Notes under the pieces: model-generated
The model's database searches: none
What the model saw: only the letters and a program-made list of their open reading frames with translations
Told to the model about the DNA's origin: nothing
Translations under genes and position numbers: made by a program
Part shown: positions 1-14,100 of the stretch, one piece after another
Layout of the letters: the number at the start of each line of letters is the position of its first letter
How positions within the stretch are numbered: position 1 is the stretch's first letter
Source of the DNA: Mycteria americana
Taxonomy: Eukaryota > Chordata > Aves > Ciconiiformes > Ciconiidae
Assembly: GCF_035582795.1 (NCBI RefSeq)
Contig: NC_134369.1
Coordinates: 62,620,001-62,684,000 of the forward strand
DNA length: 64,000 bases
Direction of reading: 5' to 3'

Positions 1-3000
1 TCTATTTGTATTACCCTATTTTTATAGTTTCATATGTTTAAGGAACCACCTAATCTTTGTTCTCAAACAGGCTATTACAAGTCATAGTTACATATATTAA
101 GATTATCAAACAAATGTGGCTCTAAAAACTGTTCAAAGGTGTATTTCAACCTGTGTTTAAAAGCAGCGTGCCTGGCTTTTGTCCTTGTGGGCTTCCCCCA
201 CCTACCCCTAAACTCCCAACAACAACAACACAAAACCACTCTAAGGTGTAACTAGTGAATTTACAGGGTCGAGCAGTAGGCAGTGAGCCAAAAGAAAGAA
301 AATCCTTTGTTCGGTTTAGCTTTAAATTGTATACTCCGTGGTGCCTCCCTCTGAGGTAAAGTTGGAAATCTGTTTTCATGTCATAACTCTTGAGTCTTGT
401 AACATTTAATTTCTAAAACTGTGGAATTTTGTATTGAAAAACTTCTTCTTTTCAGAGGAAATAACTTCCCAGTTCTTTATTCAACTTGCAATGGAGTGAC
501 TTTTTTTTTTTTAAACTTACCCCACAAAGCTGTCATATTTGGTCATATACTCAGCACCATTATTTACAGCAAATGAGAACAGAACTTCCTGAGCTCACAG
601 CTTTTTGACAATCTGAAGCAAAAAAAGTAAAATAAGATTTGTTTTAATTTATTGTCTCTGTATTGTCAGTTGGCTTAGTGGCTGATAGTGACTTGGCTGG
701 AGGATTTCAAAGAGATTCCTTGGAAAGACACGTCTTCTACTGCAGCAGCTGTTATTCATAAATGTGAACAAGAGCACATGATTTTGGGGGACCCTTTTTT
801 GATTTTTGTGGTCCCCTGCCCTTTCCCTTCTTGGTTTTTCATGAGTCCAGAAACCATTCAGATTTTGTTTCTTACGTGACAGTTCTTAGCTACTGGGTCT
901 CAAAATGGTAGGATAATCAAATCAGTTTTGTCCTACATTGGACTTCACTCAGTATTGTGTAGTGCCTTATTCAAGAGCTTTGCATCACAGTTACAACATA
1001 TTTTACATTTAGTATCTTTAGTATTTTGATCTGCTGTGCTACACCACTCCCAAATCCTGGGGATTTATTCCAGTAGTCTGATTTCAAATTTCGTGCTACT
1101 GTAGCTGAAATAAAATTTCAGCTCATAACGATAGGATACTTCTCTCTTCTGAGTCAGTGTGCAACTGATCCAACTGATCTTTTACAAGCAGTGGTGCAAG
1201 GTGGTGAACATGGAATCAGGCTTACGATGTCACTCAATTAGTGTTTAAAATTGTCTCCGTTTATAGCTTTTCATGTCAGAGTGTGCAAACTCTTTTCACC
1301 TTGCCGCCCCCCCCCCCCCCGCTAGAGATTAGTCTTTTCCTTTCTGGCTGTTGGGGATGGAGGGAAGCACTGACTTTTTACACAATTCCTGGAACTGATT
1401 AGGAAGTTTTATTTCTTACAGTATTGGCCTGCATCTAGAGGGGAAAAAAAGGATGTTGGAGTTAGCATATTGTCCTGAAGTTGAAAAAAGTTTGAGGTGG
1501 ACAGAGTTTGTGTTCTCACTGAGAACTTTAGTCCTAAAATCAGTAATATGATGAGAAAAATCACTGAAGAGACAGAAAAATACTATTTAAAAATAATTAT
1601 TTCTTTGACAGATACAGCAAAAGTAGTAGAACCGGTCCTTGCTGGAGACCCTTAGCCAGTTGTGTGCTGCTCTTATTTAATAACAAAGCTTACAAGCATG
1701 CACTTAAGGATAACAGTTGTGCTTGTAGAGCAGATAGCTAAGTCTGGGGTTGGAGTAAGGGGCTCCAAACTGTCCTGAAGTTGACAGAGCATTTAAACTC
1801 TTGCAAACAAAATAGTTCTGCAAGCTGAACAAGTGCCCATCAAATCTTCAGGTTCACTGGGCAAATAGCAAATAAATAATGAAAACCTGCTACAGGGGTT
1901 GCATAGTTAGCAGCAACTAATAACTCCTTGTTTATTACTCACAGCTTTGGATTTTTCCTCAATGCTTGTAATAAGGCTGTCCCAGGGCCCTTAATATAGC
2001 CTTAAGAAAACTGAAAGAGGAGAATAGATGGTATGTTTGGAAAATCATTTAGGACCAAAAACATACTAGTGCTCTTAAGTAAATAGATTGGTTCATTATT
2101 GTAAGTCAGAAGCTGATTCTTTGAAAGTGTTTCATCAGTCCTCACCTTGGTGTCTCTTCATGTGAAAATAGCCTGCCTAAGCAGTGGACACAAGACTGTC
2201 TAGGAAAAGAGGAGGACTATACCACAAGTTCATCCTTTGTGCTGTGATCAGACCTTGTGCACATGCTCAGAAGTCTCAGCGTATGCTTTTGCAGGGTCAA
2301 CACCTCCTGCAAAGAAGGCAGACAATGCCACGAGGATGAACTTATGCAGCTAACCCTAACCCTAGGGGTTGTCATTCCATCAGGGAGTGTGATGCTGTTG
2401 ACACCAGTTTCAGGCTTCCTGTGCTGTGCAGCTGTGCAACTTAGTCATGTCCAGAGATTAACAGTCTGTAGATTGGCTGAACAAAAAAGTCGTAGCTGAA
2501 GAGCTTCCTAGATGAATCGTGAAAGGACGTCATACACTAAAAGGTGTAAAAGCCCCAATACCAAGACTGTATTCTTGCCAGAACTGAAATTTGAAAGCTT
2601 GAAATGCTTAAATCTCTTGTCGCGACCTCTGGAATCTGAGCCAAACAAACAAAAAAAAATTGTTTGCTGATCCTTCTGTCTTTGTATTCCCGAAAAAGAG
2701 CTAGGAAAGTGCATGTTTAGAGTCCTCTGATTTCAGAGATGAATACCAAAACTTGTCTACTCCCAAACCTGAAAATGCATAATCTTTAAAGTTTGATCCA
2801 GCATAGCAATTGCTGTCTTGATTTTCTAGATGTGCAACATCACAGTACATTTTAATGTTATGTGGTGTCTTCTCAAGGGAAACAAATGTTCTAAGGGAGC
2901 AGGTGGAAAGAAGGAAGCCACCCATTATTGTGCATATTTCCCACCAGAAGAACACTCTCAGATATTCTAAATGCTTCATTTTCTAGTACGTTCAGGAATG

Positions 3001-5003
3001 CAGAACAAAATGATATGCAAATATTAATATTTGTTCAATGTACCATTGGTTTGTAAGGGCTCCACAAAGTGTCTTGCACAGCATGGCTTCATGAATATAT
3101 AAACAAAACTTCACTCTAGGTGCACAGCTTTCATTGCTAGCAAGTTCAGTAAAGAGAGGGGAGTTTGCACAATGGCAAATGTCAGAGGAGAGTAGAAGAA
3201 TTATTTTTTTTAAAAAAACCCAGATTTGAAGAGGGATGTGTAAGGAATAAAGTACAAGGAAAGGGCTAGGGGACTACTTCTGATGCTTGGCACATGCCTA
3301 TCCCTAAGGAGTATCCAGTGAAGAATACTTGGGAACCCTTGAGACAACTACATACATCTTATGATTTAATTAATAGTTCGCTAATCTAAAATACTCTTTA
3401 TACTCTTGGTATTTTTTAACAGCAGGAGGTTGCATAGTTCACTTTTTCATTTTTATTTGTACATTCACATAAAGGTGTATAACAGGTCAGCAGTCTTAAA
3501 CAGACAAGATGGCTTCATTGTTAAATCTGCAGCTCAGGGATTGCATTGCTTGAGACTCCCTGTATAGCAAATATTTTGCCTTAAGGCACTGGAGGAGCTT
3601 TTGCTGGTTATTGAGAATACTCCACTTTAACAGTTTTATTTCAGGTTTGGAAACAAAAAAAGGTTTGGCTACTCTCCTTTTGTGCTTGAACTGGTTTTTC
3701 CTTTCTCTTTTTTTTTTTTATCCTTGTTCCCGTGATTCTCTACTGTGACCATTTATGTGAAACCTTTTCTTAATGCTATTTTAAAAATCCGCTGAATTTC
3801 CCTTGTCTATCATAGCAGTAATTCTTCAAAGAACTCCAAAAGGTTAGTTGAGCATGAAGTCCCTTGCCTGATTCTTAGTGGCCATCCTTACTCAACATGT
3901 GCTTATCCAGGTGCTGACCAGTCATTCCCTTAAGCTAGCCTCCTCCAAGACTTTCCCCAGCAGTGATGTTTAAAGTTAATAGCCTATTTTGCTTCCTGCT
4001 TTTCCCTGTGATCCTTTTCTTTAAAGAAAATTTTTAAAGGTTTTTTTCCACTTTCCAACCATATGCAGTTTCCTGTGTTATGTTCTTGGGGTGGGGAGAA
4101 AAAATACAAGGCTTGCCAGCTCTTACTTCCTCTACAACCTGGGGGTGCATGTTTATCTGGACCACCATGCTTTTCCTACAGTAATTGCATCTAACTTTTT
4201 ATAATTCTGTTATCTGTGAATTACCTAGCTTCTCAGTCGTTCCTGGAAAATTGACCGCCAACTTGGGCATATCTCCACTCTCTTTCTCTGTAAAGACAGA
4301 GGCAAAGTAATTCTATTTCTTTTCTCCCCTCTAAAGTAAGGTCTGTAGTTTAAGTTCCCCTGGTTCTCTTATCCTCAATGTATTATGCTTGTATTTAAAT
4401 GTATATTTTTTTAAAATGTCTTATTAAAATTCTCTGCTATTTGTCTCTTTAATTTGACTTATTCTTCCCTGTTTTTAAAACTTGTCCAGTGTTTTATAGT
4501 ATTTTAATATTTAAAAGTCCACGTTTACCTTCCCACTGAATTTTACCACACTTGTTTTTTAAGTCTTTGCTTTTCCTGTCTTGTTTAAGGGTATGATTTT
4601 AACTTAAAGGAAAATTCTACAATCTACAAGTGGTAAAGTATTTAAAAAATGGGCTGGACAGACATAGGCTATCCAGATGTAGATGAATGCTATACATGCT
4701 GAGAATTTGTAATTCAGAACATTGGTAATTAAATCTTTAGGCAATATTAATTTTGAGCCTTCAACATGAAATACAAGAACAACTTCTTAGAATTCTTTTT
4801 TTCTGATTGCATTATTCCTTAAAAATACTGGAAGGTGTTTGTATATTAACTTGTTTAATTATTGTAAGTTTTATAACTGTGTAGAACTAGCATGAAGTAA
4901 AATTATATGTAGCCTTACATATATGTAGCCTTCAATTACATGTAGACTTAACCCCAGAAAAGCCTTTTGTGGGGAATAACAAGCCTATGTTTTTTAATTG
5001 TAG
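1..5003 (+). other. MARK3 intron, no exon recognised
   Basis: AT-rich intronic sequence lies before the first visible MARK3 exon. The preceding MARK3 spacer exon (IPERKK-type residues) was looked for and not found, so it lies upstream of the window. The stretch contains a 14-C run at 1307-1320, a perfect palindrome at 1103-1123 and a short telomere-like run at 2351-2368. Its ORFs are short and unrelated to anything I know. Confidence 0.7.
1103..1123. repeat. Perfect inverted repeat AGCTGAAAT...ATTTCAGCT
   Basis: Nine-base arms with a three-base AAA loop. The same core occurs as a loop-free palindrome at 11312-11327. Confidence 0.6.
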
Positions 5004-5107
5004 AATAATACTGCCCCCGGAGCAATGACACGGCGCAACACATATGTTTGTAGTGAAAGAGCCACTGCTGATAGGCATTCAGTGATACAAAATGGCAAGG
5101 AGAACAG
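5004..5107 (+). CDS. MARK3: MARK3 spacer exon, [10 protein letters not shown] segment
   Basis: This is the first MARK3 exon visible. It follows an acceptor ending TTGTAG and ends at donor GTATAT. It has 104 bases, 34 codons plus two, read from the first base, and encodes [19 protein letters not shown] followed by a segment ending NGKEN. It belongs to the spacer between the UBA and KA1 domains. RRNTY has the basic-residue-then-Thr shape of a basophilic kinase site, and atypical PKC phosphorylation of MARK spacers is known, but I do not claim this is that site. The split serine codon at its end can join either 9886 or 10770. Confidence 0.93.
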
Positions 5108-8100
5108 GTATATGAAATGTCTTCCTATGGTGTATGTCCCTTGTCTTCACGTTTCAAAAAAATTGTAATGCCTAATTTAAAAATCAGTAGTATTCTAGTG
5201 TCATTCTTAATGAAAGGTGAGTACAGATCTTTGGCTATGGAGTACCTGTAAGTATGTTGGGGTTTTTTTCCTGATGCTTAATTCATACAGTCTTTATACT
5301 TGGAATGTAAAAGGAAGATCGTAATTTCTGATTTAATACATTTTATATTTGTACAGCCTTCATCTTAAATCAGTTGTTAACTCCTGTGGCCAAACAACAT
5401 ATTCTTACAGAAGAGGCTTGTTTAGTGTCAAACTACAAAGTCCATCTCTCTTGGGCTGTTCTCTTTTTACATTTCACTCTAAACTGTACTTTGTTGGGAT
5501 TATTTGGAATACCATTTTTTCTACAAAGTCTCAGGGAGAAAGTCAATTTTTTTCTAAGCAAAGATGAAACGGTGATAGGCCATTGTCTTGGACTAATAAC
5601 ATTCCTTACTGATATCCTTGTAGTCAAATTGCTTCCCAGTATTTTCGGACCTCATCTTGAGAAGGGAAGCACTGTTATCTCCCTATGCTGAGTGAAAACA
5701 GTCAGAGCAGTAACGGGTTTCCTCTTATTTTACTGAATGAAAGCCTGGCTGGAGCATGCAATGGAATTGGAGTTCACCAGTTCATGTATTAGCACCATGG
5801 CCACATTTAGTCCCATCCTTCCCTGTATACCAAAGACTGAGGAGAGCTGTAGAAAATAAATAGCGAATGTAGACATTAGGTATAGAGTAACACTTCTGAA
5901 GAATACCACCAAATTTCCTGGCTGGCTGAGGTGTTTTAAGTTCCAACTGACTGTTCTTCACAGAATTTTACTGGTCTCAAAAGCTGGTAACAATTAAGTA
6001 GTTGACCGTTGCCAGGAGAGTGCCCAGATAGCTAGTACTTAATGAAAATGCTTAAGCTTGGAGGAATGTGTACCTCTCTCCTACTCTTCCCAATTTTCTC
6101 CACCTCTTCCTAATTTTATGATATATTGTAAAGGGTGGGAAAAAAATACTTTTCTAGCTCATGTTGAAGCTGGTGAAAGATGTGCCATTTTTTGCACAGA
6201 ATTTTTCCCCTTCCTTTCGGCAGTTTATAAGGAAGAGTGGCGGAGTGGTGATGTTGAATGGAAAGTCTGTCTGTCCCATGTTTGACCCCTGGAGCCTAGG
6301 GATAAAGAACATGATTTTGACCCTGTCTCTTCCTCCTAGCTTTCTGGAAACTGAAAGTGATTAAGGAAAAAGTCAAGTATAAGTTTAAAGAGTGCCAAAA
6401 GTCTAGCTGGCCAGCTGGGCCTGCAGTCAACTGTCTTGTGAAGTACAGCACAGCTATTTGGTACTGTCTCTTAGTGTGTCTGTCTCAGCCTTCATTGGTT
6501 AGTCCTTGTTAATGTTACCAAGTTTGTTTAGATTAAAGCTCACCATCCTTTCTTTGATATGTTAATAGCTTTTTTCTTTCCAAACTCTCTTTGAAAAATG
6601 AATCTTCCCATCCAAAATAGTTCTGATCAGACTCGATTACTTGATTGCTTGGTTTTTTAACATTTTTGTTCATCTTTAAACTAATATCTTAGCAATATCT
6701 TGTCTACAATTTCTTTATTACATTTTTAAAAGTTACTAGATATTGTTTACTAGGAATGCTTGAGATTCAGATGTCCCCTTAATTTAGGAGTAACTTTATT
6801 ACTCCTAAGGAGCTGTCTTTCGAAGTCATTATTTATTTTTTACCAGCTTTGAGTTTCTCAGCAAACTGCTGTCTTTCTGGTTTGTCACGTATGGGCATTA
6901 AGCTCAAAGTTAACACTGAGTAGTGCTTGGCAACTATATTAATTCTATTTTATATCCGTAATTGGTTATTCTTGTGTAATTTACCTTTTATTGTCAATAT
7001 GGTATCCAAACATCATTTGCTTATCCTGCAAACTTTAGCCCTATTTGGGTCATTTGAAATGTCTGAGCTTTTATATTTTCATTGTCAGGAAAAAAAAAAA
7101 TCTTCATAGCTTTTCTCATGTATTTTCGATTACTACTTTCATTACTCTTTATAGAGGGTTAAAACAAGAAAAGATAATGAGAATGCATTGCTAATTGTTT
7201 TACAATTTGAGACTTCTCATTGTCTGAAATGCTTCAACACTAAACTGCACATTCATTTTGGCACAGTTTTAGAATTACGGTGATTTAGCACAGGGTTCAG
7301 AATTTACGTCTGAATATATTTTGTTGCTGTAGCCTGGCAAAGGCTTGACTTATGTGAAATGCAGGGACCTTTAATGCAGGCTAAATAAACATGGCTATTG
7401 ATGGGACTGGCTCTTCAGAATGAATTCTGCCTGCCTTCAGGTGTTTCTGTAGCATCTCTAATATTATTGTACTCTCAACTTCGCAGAAAGTAACTTTAGA
7501 AACTTGTAATGGTTTTTCTTCTGTGAAGCAAGATCTGAAGTAGAACCTGGACTTCGTATAAATCCAAGGTTTTGATAAAAATGCTTTTTGTGCTTTTGAA
7601 ATGTCTATTGGTGGTAAATGTTAAAGGCAGGAGTAATTACTATAAATGATTTGTTACAGATTAGATTTTAGATTTCCCGTAGCCAGTCAGATACTGACTG
7701 TGACCCAGTGAAAACTTGGGAGACTTGCCTTAAGGCAAGATGCGCACATTTAAAGTCTCTTGTTATTTCTGTAGAGAAAGTGTTAAAATGTTGCCTGTTC
7801 TGTTTTTATCTTGCACATTGGATTCTGAGAAGGCACTATTTCTGAAGGTATGGAAACTCTGAAGAATCGATAGTCAGCTACTGGACTTGATGTTGGAGAA
7901 AGTAGTCTTGAAGACCCCATGCCAGACTGGTAGAAGCAAAGGGTTTTTAAGTTTCATATCCCTACTTTAACACATTGTGTGGCTGACACAGGCATTCTGC
8001 TGGAGATGACTCTGTTGGCTTTCCTCCAAAGCCTGAGCATTAATTAACGCACTTGGGGACTCAAGAAACGCTCTTCATAATGATAGGCAATTGCTTTAAA

Positions 8101-11100
8101 TCATTTGGAACACAAATGATTTACAACAGCCTCAGATTTTTAATAAGCCTTGGCGCTAATTGGTGAATGTTAGCTTACTGTTTGTGTTCCCAGGCTAGTA
8201 ATCCAAGGAAGCTGATTTCTAGCAAAGCTTCAGAGGAAGAAATATAAATGCTTTAATATGTGCTCTGGTACCTTATTGACACCTTTAACTATCACATCTT
8301 CGGAGGCAGGTGACTAAATACAACATGTTAGACCCAAGTTTTAAAACTAGATTCTTTCTCCTTTATCTTTTGCAACAAATTGAGAGGAAAGGAGCTAGAA
8401 GTGCTTGAGAGGCTAGTGACCAATTGTTTGGGGATTACTTGACTTCAGGGTATTGCTTTTGAGATGGATGTTCATTTCCTTACAATTTCTTAATACCCTG
8501 GGGTAATGTAAAGGCTGGGCTGTGATTCAGGCTCTGTTGTCGTAGTGGTTGTAGTTGGCGTCCTGCTGGATTCAGCATTGTAAAGAGATGCATGCATGAC
8601 TCGGATGAAGTTTTCTAGATTCTGAAAAGTTAAATACAAAACAAAAAAGTAGGTTTTGCTAACCATTTTAGCCAGCAGTTCTGATGTCTGAGCTGTGAGG
8701 TGTTTTCTACTAGTGCTTTGAGAGCTAAGCCTGAGAAGTGGATCAGCTGATACTTGTAGTTGGACTAGCATTCTCCTCTCCAAAGTCTGATGTACCAGAA
8801 TGAGATAACAGGACTTGAATTTCAGTATGTGTAACCATGAACTAACTTGGAAGTGAACATGCGGTGTCATGAAGCTGTTGCTGACAACTGCTGATTTCTT
8901 AACCTCGAACAATATTTCTGAATTACAATTGCCTTACTTTTAAAGCAAACTTAAGATGAATGATTTATGGTGTTGTAGCCTGAAAGGCCCAATACATCTT
9001 GTGGCCTCTCGGTTTCCTCCCATCCTTACCGTTACTAGATAATGTGAAGGGTGCAAAGAGTATGTTGGCCCAAAGAAAGAAAAAAGCTTCATGCTCCTAT
9101 TTTAACATAACTATACAGCTGGCAGCTTACTGGCCATTCTGCTAAGACAGCACTGTAGACCTTCCTTCAAAGCCTGAATGGTAATTTGGAGAATTTAAGA
9201 TTCGTGGCCAAGCAATATGAGATGCTCTTCAACAGTCATCCCTCTTCCTTCAGAGAACACCAAGCGTTATTCATTGCTTCCTACATGTACAGGTTGATTA
9301 ATAGTAGCCTTTTTGTTTGGGCCTCTCTGGACTTGCTAAAGATCATGATATTGTTATTTTTGATTCTGCCTGTGAAGTCCCTCAGTTATCAGATGTAGAT
9401 CAAGATTTGACAGCTTGCCCAACTTACATTGACTTCTTTTAACACGGATACATTCTGAAAACAACGTATTTCACTGCAGTGATGGAGCTATCATCAGTCT
9501 TTTGGAAAGTGCAGTAGGTGGGTTTTTTAATGCATTTTTTTAATGTTAAGACCAATACGAATTACATCAGTGCTTTATAATAGTGCATTGGCACAGAACA
9601 CTGAGTTATTCAGGTTCCGTACGTCAAGGAGGGTATCACCACAAAGTAATGCTAATGGTAAGAGAATGATCACTTCATAGATGTCAAGTGCTATAGTAAG
9701 GATGCTTTTTAAGGGGAGTGTAGAGTAGTTGCTGCTGTTTACATAGAAGAGGGCTGTTAAGAGTTCATGTTCTTTGATAAATCGGTTAATAGAAGGAAAA
9801 GTTTGCTTTTTTTCTATGCAGTAGTTTGTTGTTGGTCCATCATGCTCTTCTTTCTGCCTCTGCCTGAACCCAAACCCCCTCACAGCCTGACAGAAATGTT
9901 CGCTTACGCAGCTAGCCCTGCTTCAGTTTGTACTACATCCTTCTCCAGTGTTCGGCTGCGACATCAGAAGTCGATGTCCATGTCAGCCTCTGTGCACACG
10001 AAGATGATGTTGCCTCCAATAGACAATGGCGCAGATAACTTCAGGCCTATGTAAGAACCTGAAATCGTTGTGAAACTAACTTATACCCACTGCTTCTTAA
10101 CTTTGTGCTGTGGAATTTTAGTCCTAGATTGTTCTAGTGTATATTGCCCACAAGATGTGTGTTTCCTCATTTTTTTAGTCTTGTTTACATTTGTCTTGTG
10201 GTGTGTCAGGCTGTCTGTGACATAATCCTGCAATAATGAACCTTAATTTTTTCCCTAGTGTTAGGAGTATTGGACATTCCCTATTGTCAAAGTTTGTGGG
10301 AGACTTTAACTGTATAACCTGAAGGACTTCACTACTTGGAGCAGTTTGCTTGCAGAGAATTTTGTGTAGGATACTTTCAAATTAGCAAGATTTTCAAAGA
10401 TGCATATATAGAATGTGCAGGGAGAGACACTGAAGTTACCTATTGCTTCTCTTTCCTGGGAGGAAACTTTACTCATCTATTCTTTTATCAGTCTTCTCAG
10501 TGAAACATTGTATGCCTAGTTTATCTGGTCTTTTCCAGGATACTCCTGTTGCATTTTTCTAGCTATGTAGGTTTCTGTTTCGGCAGCCTCTTAATCCTAA
10601 CTTCTTACAAGTTTTGATTCCATACAGTGCTGTAATAATGTTGATATTCCTGGCCTATATAAAAGTGTCTGCTTATGCTTTACTGTAGAATGTAGTGTTT
10701 TGTGTTTCCTGCAGAACCGTAGTGCTTCTGTAAAGAAGTTCTAGCATTGTTTTTTGTTTTCTGCTCTAGCACTATTCCCGATCAAAGAACTCCTGTTGCT
10801 TCAACTCACAGCATTAGCAGTGCAACCACACCTGATCGTATTCGTTTCCCCAGAGGAACGGCTAGTCGGAGCACTTTCCACGGCCAGCTCAGAGAGCGAC
10901 GTACTGCTACTTACAACGGACCGCCAGCCTCCCCCAGTCTGTCCCATGAAGCAACACCACTCTCACAGACTCGAACCAGGGGTTCCACTAATCTATTTAG
11001 TAAACTAACTTCAAAACTAACAAGAAGGTAAGCCTCTTAAAATGGTAATGCAACATTTCCTTTTTATCGGGTAGTAGACATACCTAGTAGTTCATTGCTT

Positions 11101-14100
11101 AGGTTGTTTTGTCCACATTCTCTGATTAATGGCTTAATTATTTCTGCATCTTAAAACGCACTGGCTTATGATTTTTTCATAGTTCTTTTTTGGTTACAGA
11201 AGCCATTTGTTTTTAGCAGTTGAATCAAATGGGATAAAAAGTGAGACAGCTTGGTCTGTGCTGATTTTTCTGTGCTCATCATCCTCATGTCTGAGGTACA
11301 AATGCTGCAGCGCTGAAATATTTCAGCTCAGTTCAAAAACTTCTCACTCTGACTGCATGGTCTGTCAGTAGACGGCATAAATTAGGATCCCAGTCTTGAT
11401 ATTTAATGTAGTGTTAGAAGCTCAGGTTGTGTTTCTCAATCACTTAGGCTATTAATAGTTCCAGAAAACCCTTGCTGGCAACGCACGAATAGAAATATCA
11501 CAGGTGGAAGGGTAGGGGCAGGAGACAAAAGCTTCTTTTGGCAGTAGTGCTAGCATAGGTCATGGTAAAATAATGGCAGTACTGTGGTTTCTGTCTAGGC
11601 AGGAGTCTGGTCAAACCTTGAAAAACTTACTGCTATTTTGACCTTTAGTTCATGTGCAGATTCTGGTTTTGGTGTGAAGGTGTGTTGGTCTAGCCAAAGC
11701 CTAGCGTAAGCAGGTTTTGTTCCTGCACTAACAGTTTTTATTCTAACTGGACTTCTAGTTTCAAATCCATGTATGATTTACATTAGTTCCTACAAACCCT
11801 AAAATTGAAAACCACCTATTTTCCTTCTATATTTAAAACCTGTTGGTTCACATACCGCATACTTCAGACCACTCTGATATCCACAGCTTGTGTTTGCAGA
11901 AGTGAGAGTTTGTTTGTATTTGCCTTAAGATAATCTCCATGCTTTTGTACCCTCCTCATCTTGTGAAATTTTTTGGAATATATTATTCTGATCTTGGCCT
12001 GCTTGCTTTTGTTTTAGGTTTATATTGCATAGCACCAAGCCATTTCCTTCCTGTCTGTTCTGTGACTATACATGCCTCCTTCTCAGCATCCTCTTCATAG
12101 TCTCCTATTCCTACAAAATAATGCTAAGCCAAACTCCACTTTTTCACAAATGGCTGATTTCAATTTAAAGAATGAATTTCTTGCAAAACATAGAAGTTGT
12201 TTCTGTGAAAAACGAAAACGTGACAGCCTAGCCTTTGGTAAATGTTTTACCCTGCTCAGCTCTGCCGGCTAACACTTCCCTGTTTGTTTTTTTTCCTTCT
12301 TTTTCTGGAGAGAAAGAGAGAGAGAGAGATAAAAGATTAATTTGAAAATTTTTTTAAGAATTAAGTCATCTGCTTTTTGTCAAGTGAAGTCTTAATCAAA
12401 GACATCCTTTTGGCACATCTTTCTTTCTGTACTTTTGTTTGTAATATCCTTACTTAATTTTCCATCTGATGTTCCAAATGTGGACACTCAAACTGTGAAC
12501 ATGCAAGCTTTTCACTTGTGCTGCTGGAACATACTATTTAGCATTGTGTGTCACTCAGTTGTTTAGGCAGCATTCAAACTTCTGTCATTACCTCCGAGTT
12601 TCAACTTTTGCAGTGCAGTGTGGTTTTCTTGAAGTTTTTCCCCACTGCTTTTGACAATAGTTTAAATTCCATCTGGACTTGATTAAATAACGTGCAGTTG
12701 TAACACAATAGCACTGTTGCAGATGCTTAAGTTTGCACTTGGAGGACCTCTTACGGTTGGGGCTCTGTTATACTAGGTGCTGTACAAACTACTAAGGAGA
12801 TGGACAGTGCTATCAAAGGGCACGGTTATGTTTCTTCTCTTTAAATACATTTAAAAAAACCTTAAAACCTGTTAATTTATGCTAGTATGCTCTATGGGGG
12901 ATCAGAATCCTTTTGATTATGAACTACTTATGTTCTGGTATAGGCAATTGTTAAACAGTTTCTGCCACTAAATTAACTGAATATTTAAGGCAGCTTTTGG
13001 CACAACGTGGCTGACCTAATGTTATGAAGGAAGGAAGAAACCGAACTCTGAAGATACTCAAGATCTAATTATAGCAGAGTTACTGATTTTTGCTTTCTAT
13101 TTGAAATCCATGAAGAAAATCCAAACATATTTTTATGTGACCTTGCAGATCATGAGTTTTATAGTGTTTTGACACCAGTGCATATTTTAATTCATAATAA
13201 CTACTGGTGGCATATTTCCCAGAAACATTAAGTTTGGAAGTAGCAATGCTAAGAGTTTGACTCTTCAGACCCTAAATCATCTGCCTAATCTCAGAATGTA
13301 TTGAAGTGTAATTTCATTGTGCATTTTAAATGAGATCTTATTGCATGTTTCACTCTAAATGGCTTTTTCAATTTATTTTGTACAAAACTTTTTGTTAATT
13401 ATTATTTTGGCTTAATTTCTTTTAGAAACATGTCATTCAGGTTTATCAAAAGGTAGGATTTATTTATATTTAAAAAAAAGTGGCTCCTGCAATTAACAAC
13501 AGATTTGGCTTTCTAGCCTTGGTTTTCTGAAAACTAAACTTTCTGCTGAGAACTAAATACTTTCTTTCTTGAGAGGAAAGCATAGAATAAATCCATTAAC
13601 TCATGATGATACTTAAGAATCTGTGGCACCTGTATAACAAGATGCTAAGCATGCCTTGTGAATTCTTCTTTCTTTGATAGAGTTGGTAGTACCAAAGTAA
13701 TTCTGTTCTCTGTACTAATACACTTAGCATGCTTATGTTTGAAGAATGAGGTGTTTGATAACAATGATGAAAGTATAAACAAAACATAAGGTTACAAGCA
13801 AATAAAGGTAAGTGATGCTAAATTTACATTCTCTATCTCTTTGTTTTATGATATTTTTATTAAAAAAGCACTTTGGAGTGTTGTCTGCAGTTGATACAAT
13901 AGAAAGCAAACTGAACAGGGTTGTGAGTCTAACAGTTTTGTAAGGAAGATTGAATGAAGATGCAATGGCTGTGTATTTATTTTAAAATGGGATGTGTTTG
14001 CTGAAGTGAATTGCAGCTGAAGTGCAAATAGTGCACTTCACTTTTTGTAAACAAAAAGTATAACATCTATGCAAATTTGTTAACAAAAGGGAAAAGCTCA

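Larger units (their letters stand above)
5108..9885 (+). other. MARK3 intron with a diverged direct repeat
   Basis: Intron of about 4.8 kb, AT-rich, with no recognised coding sequence. Two related segments lie about 1.1 kb apart (near 7936-8095 and 9076-9240). The 140-codon minus-strand ORF at 8490-8912 resembles no family I know. Confidence 0.7.

Noticed and set aside
2351-2368. TAACCCTAACCCTAGGGG, telomere-like
   Set aside because: Only about two CCCTAA units, too short to call an interstitial telomeric repeat.
10754-11008. 84-codon ORF overlapping a MARK3 exon
   Set aside because: Wrong frame; the MARK3 frame in the same exon is clearly the coding one.
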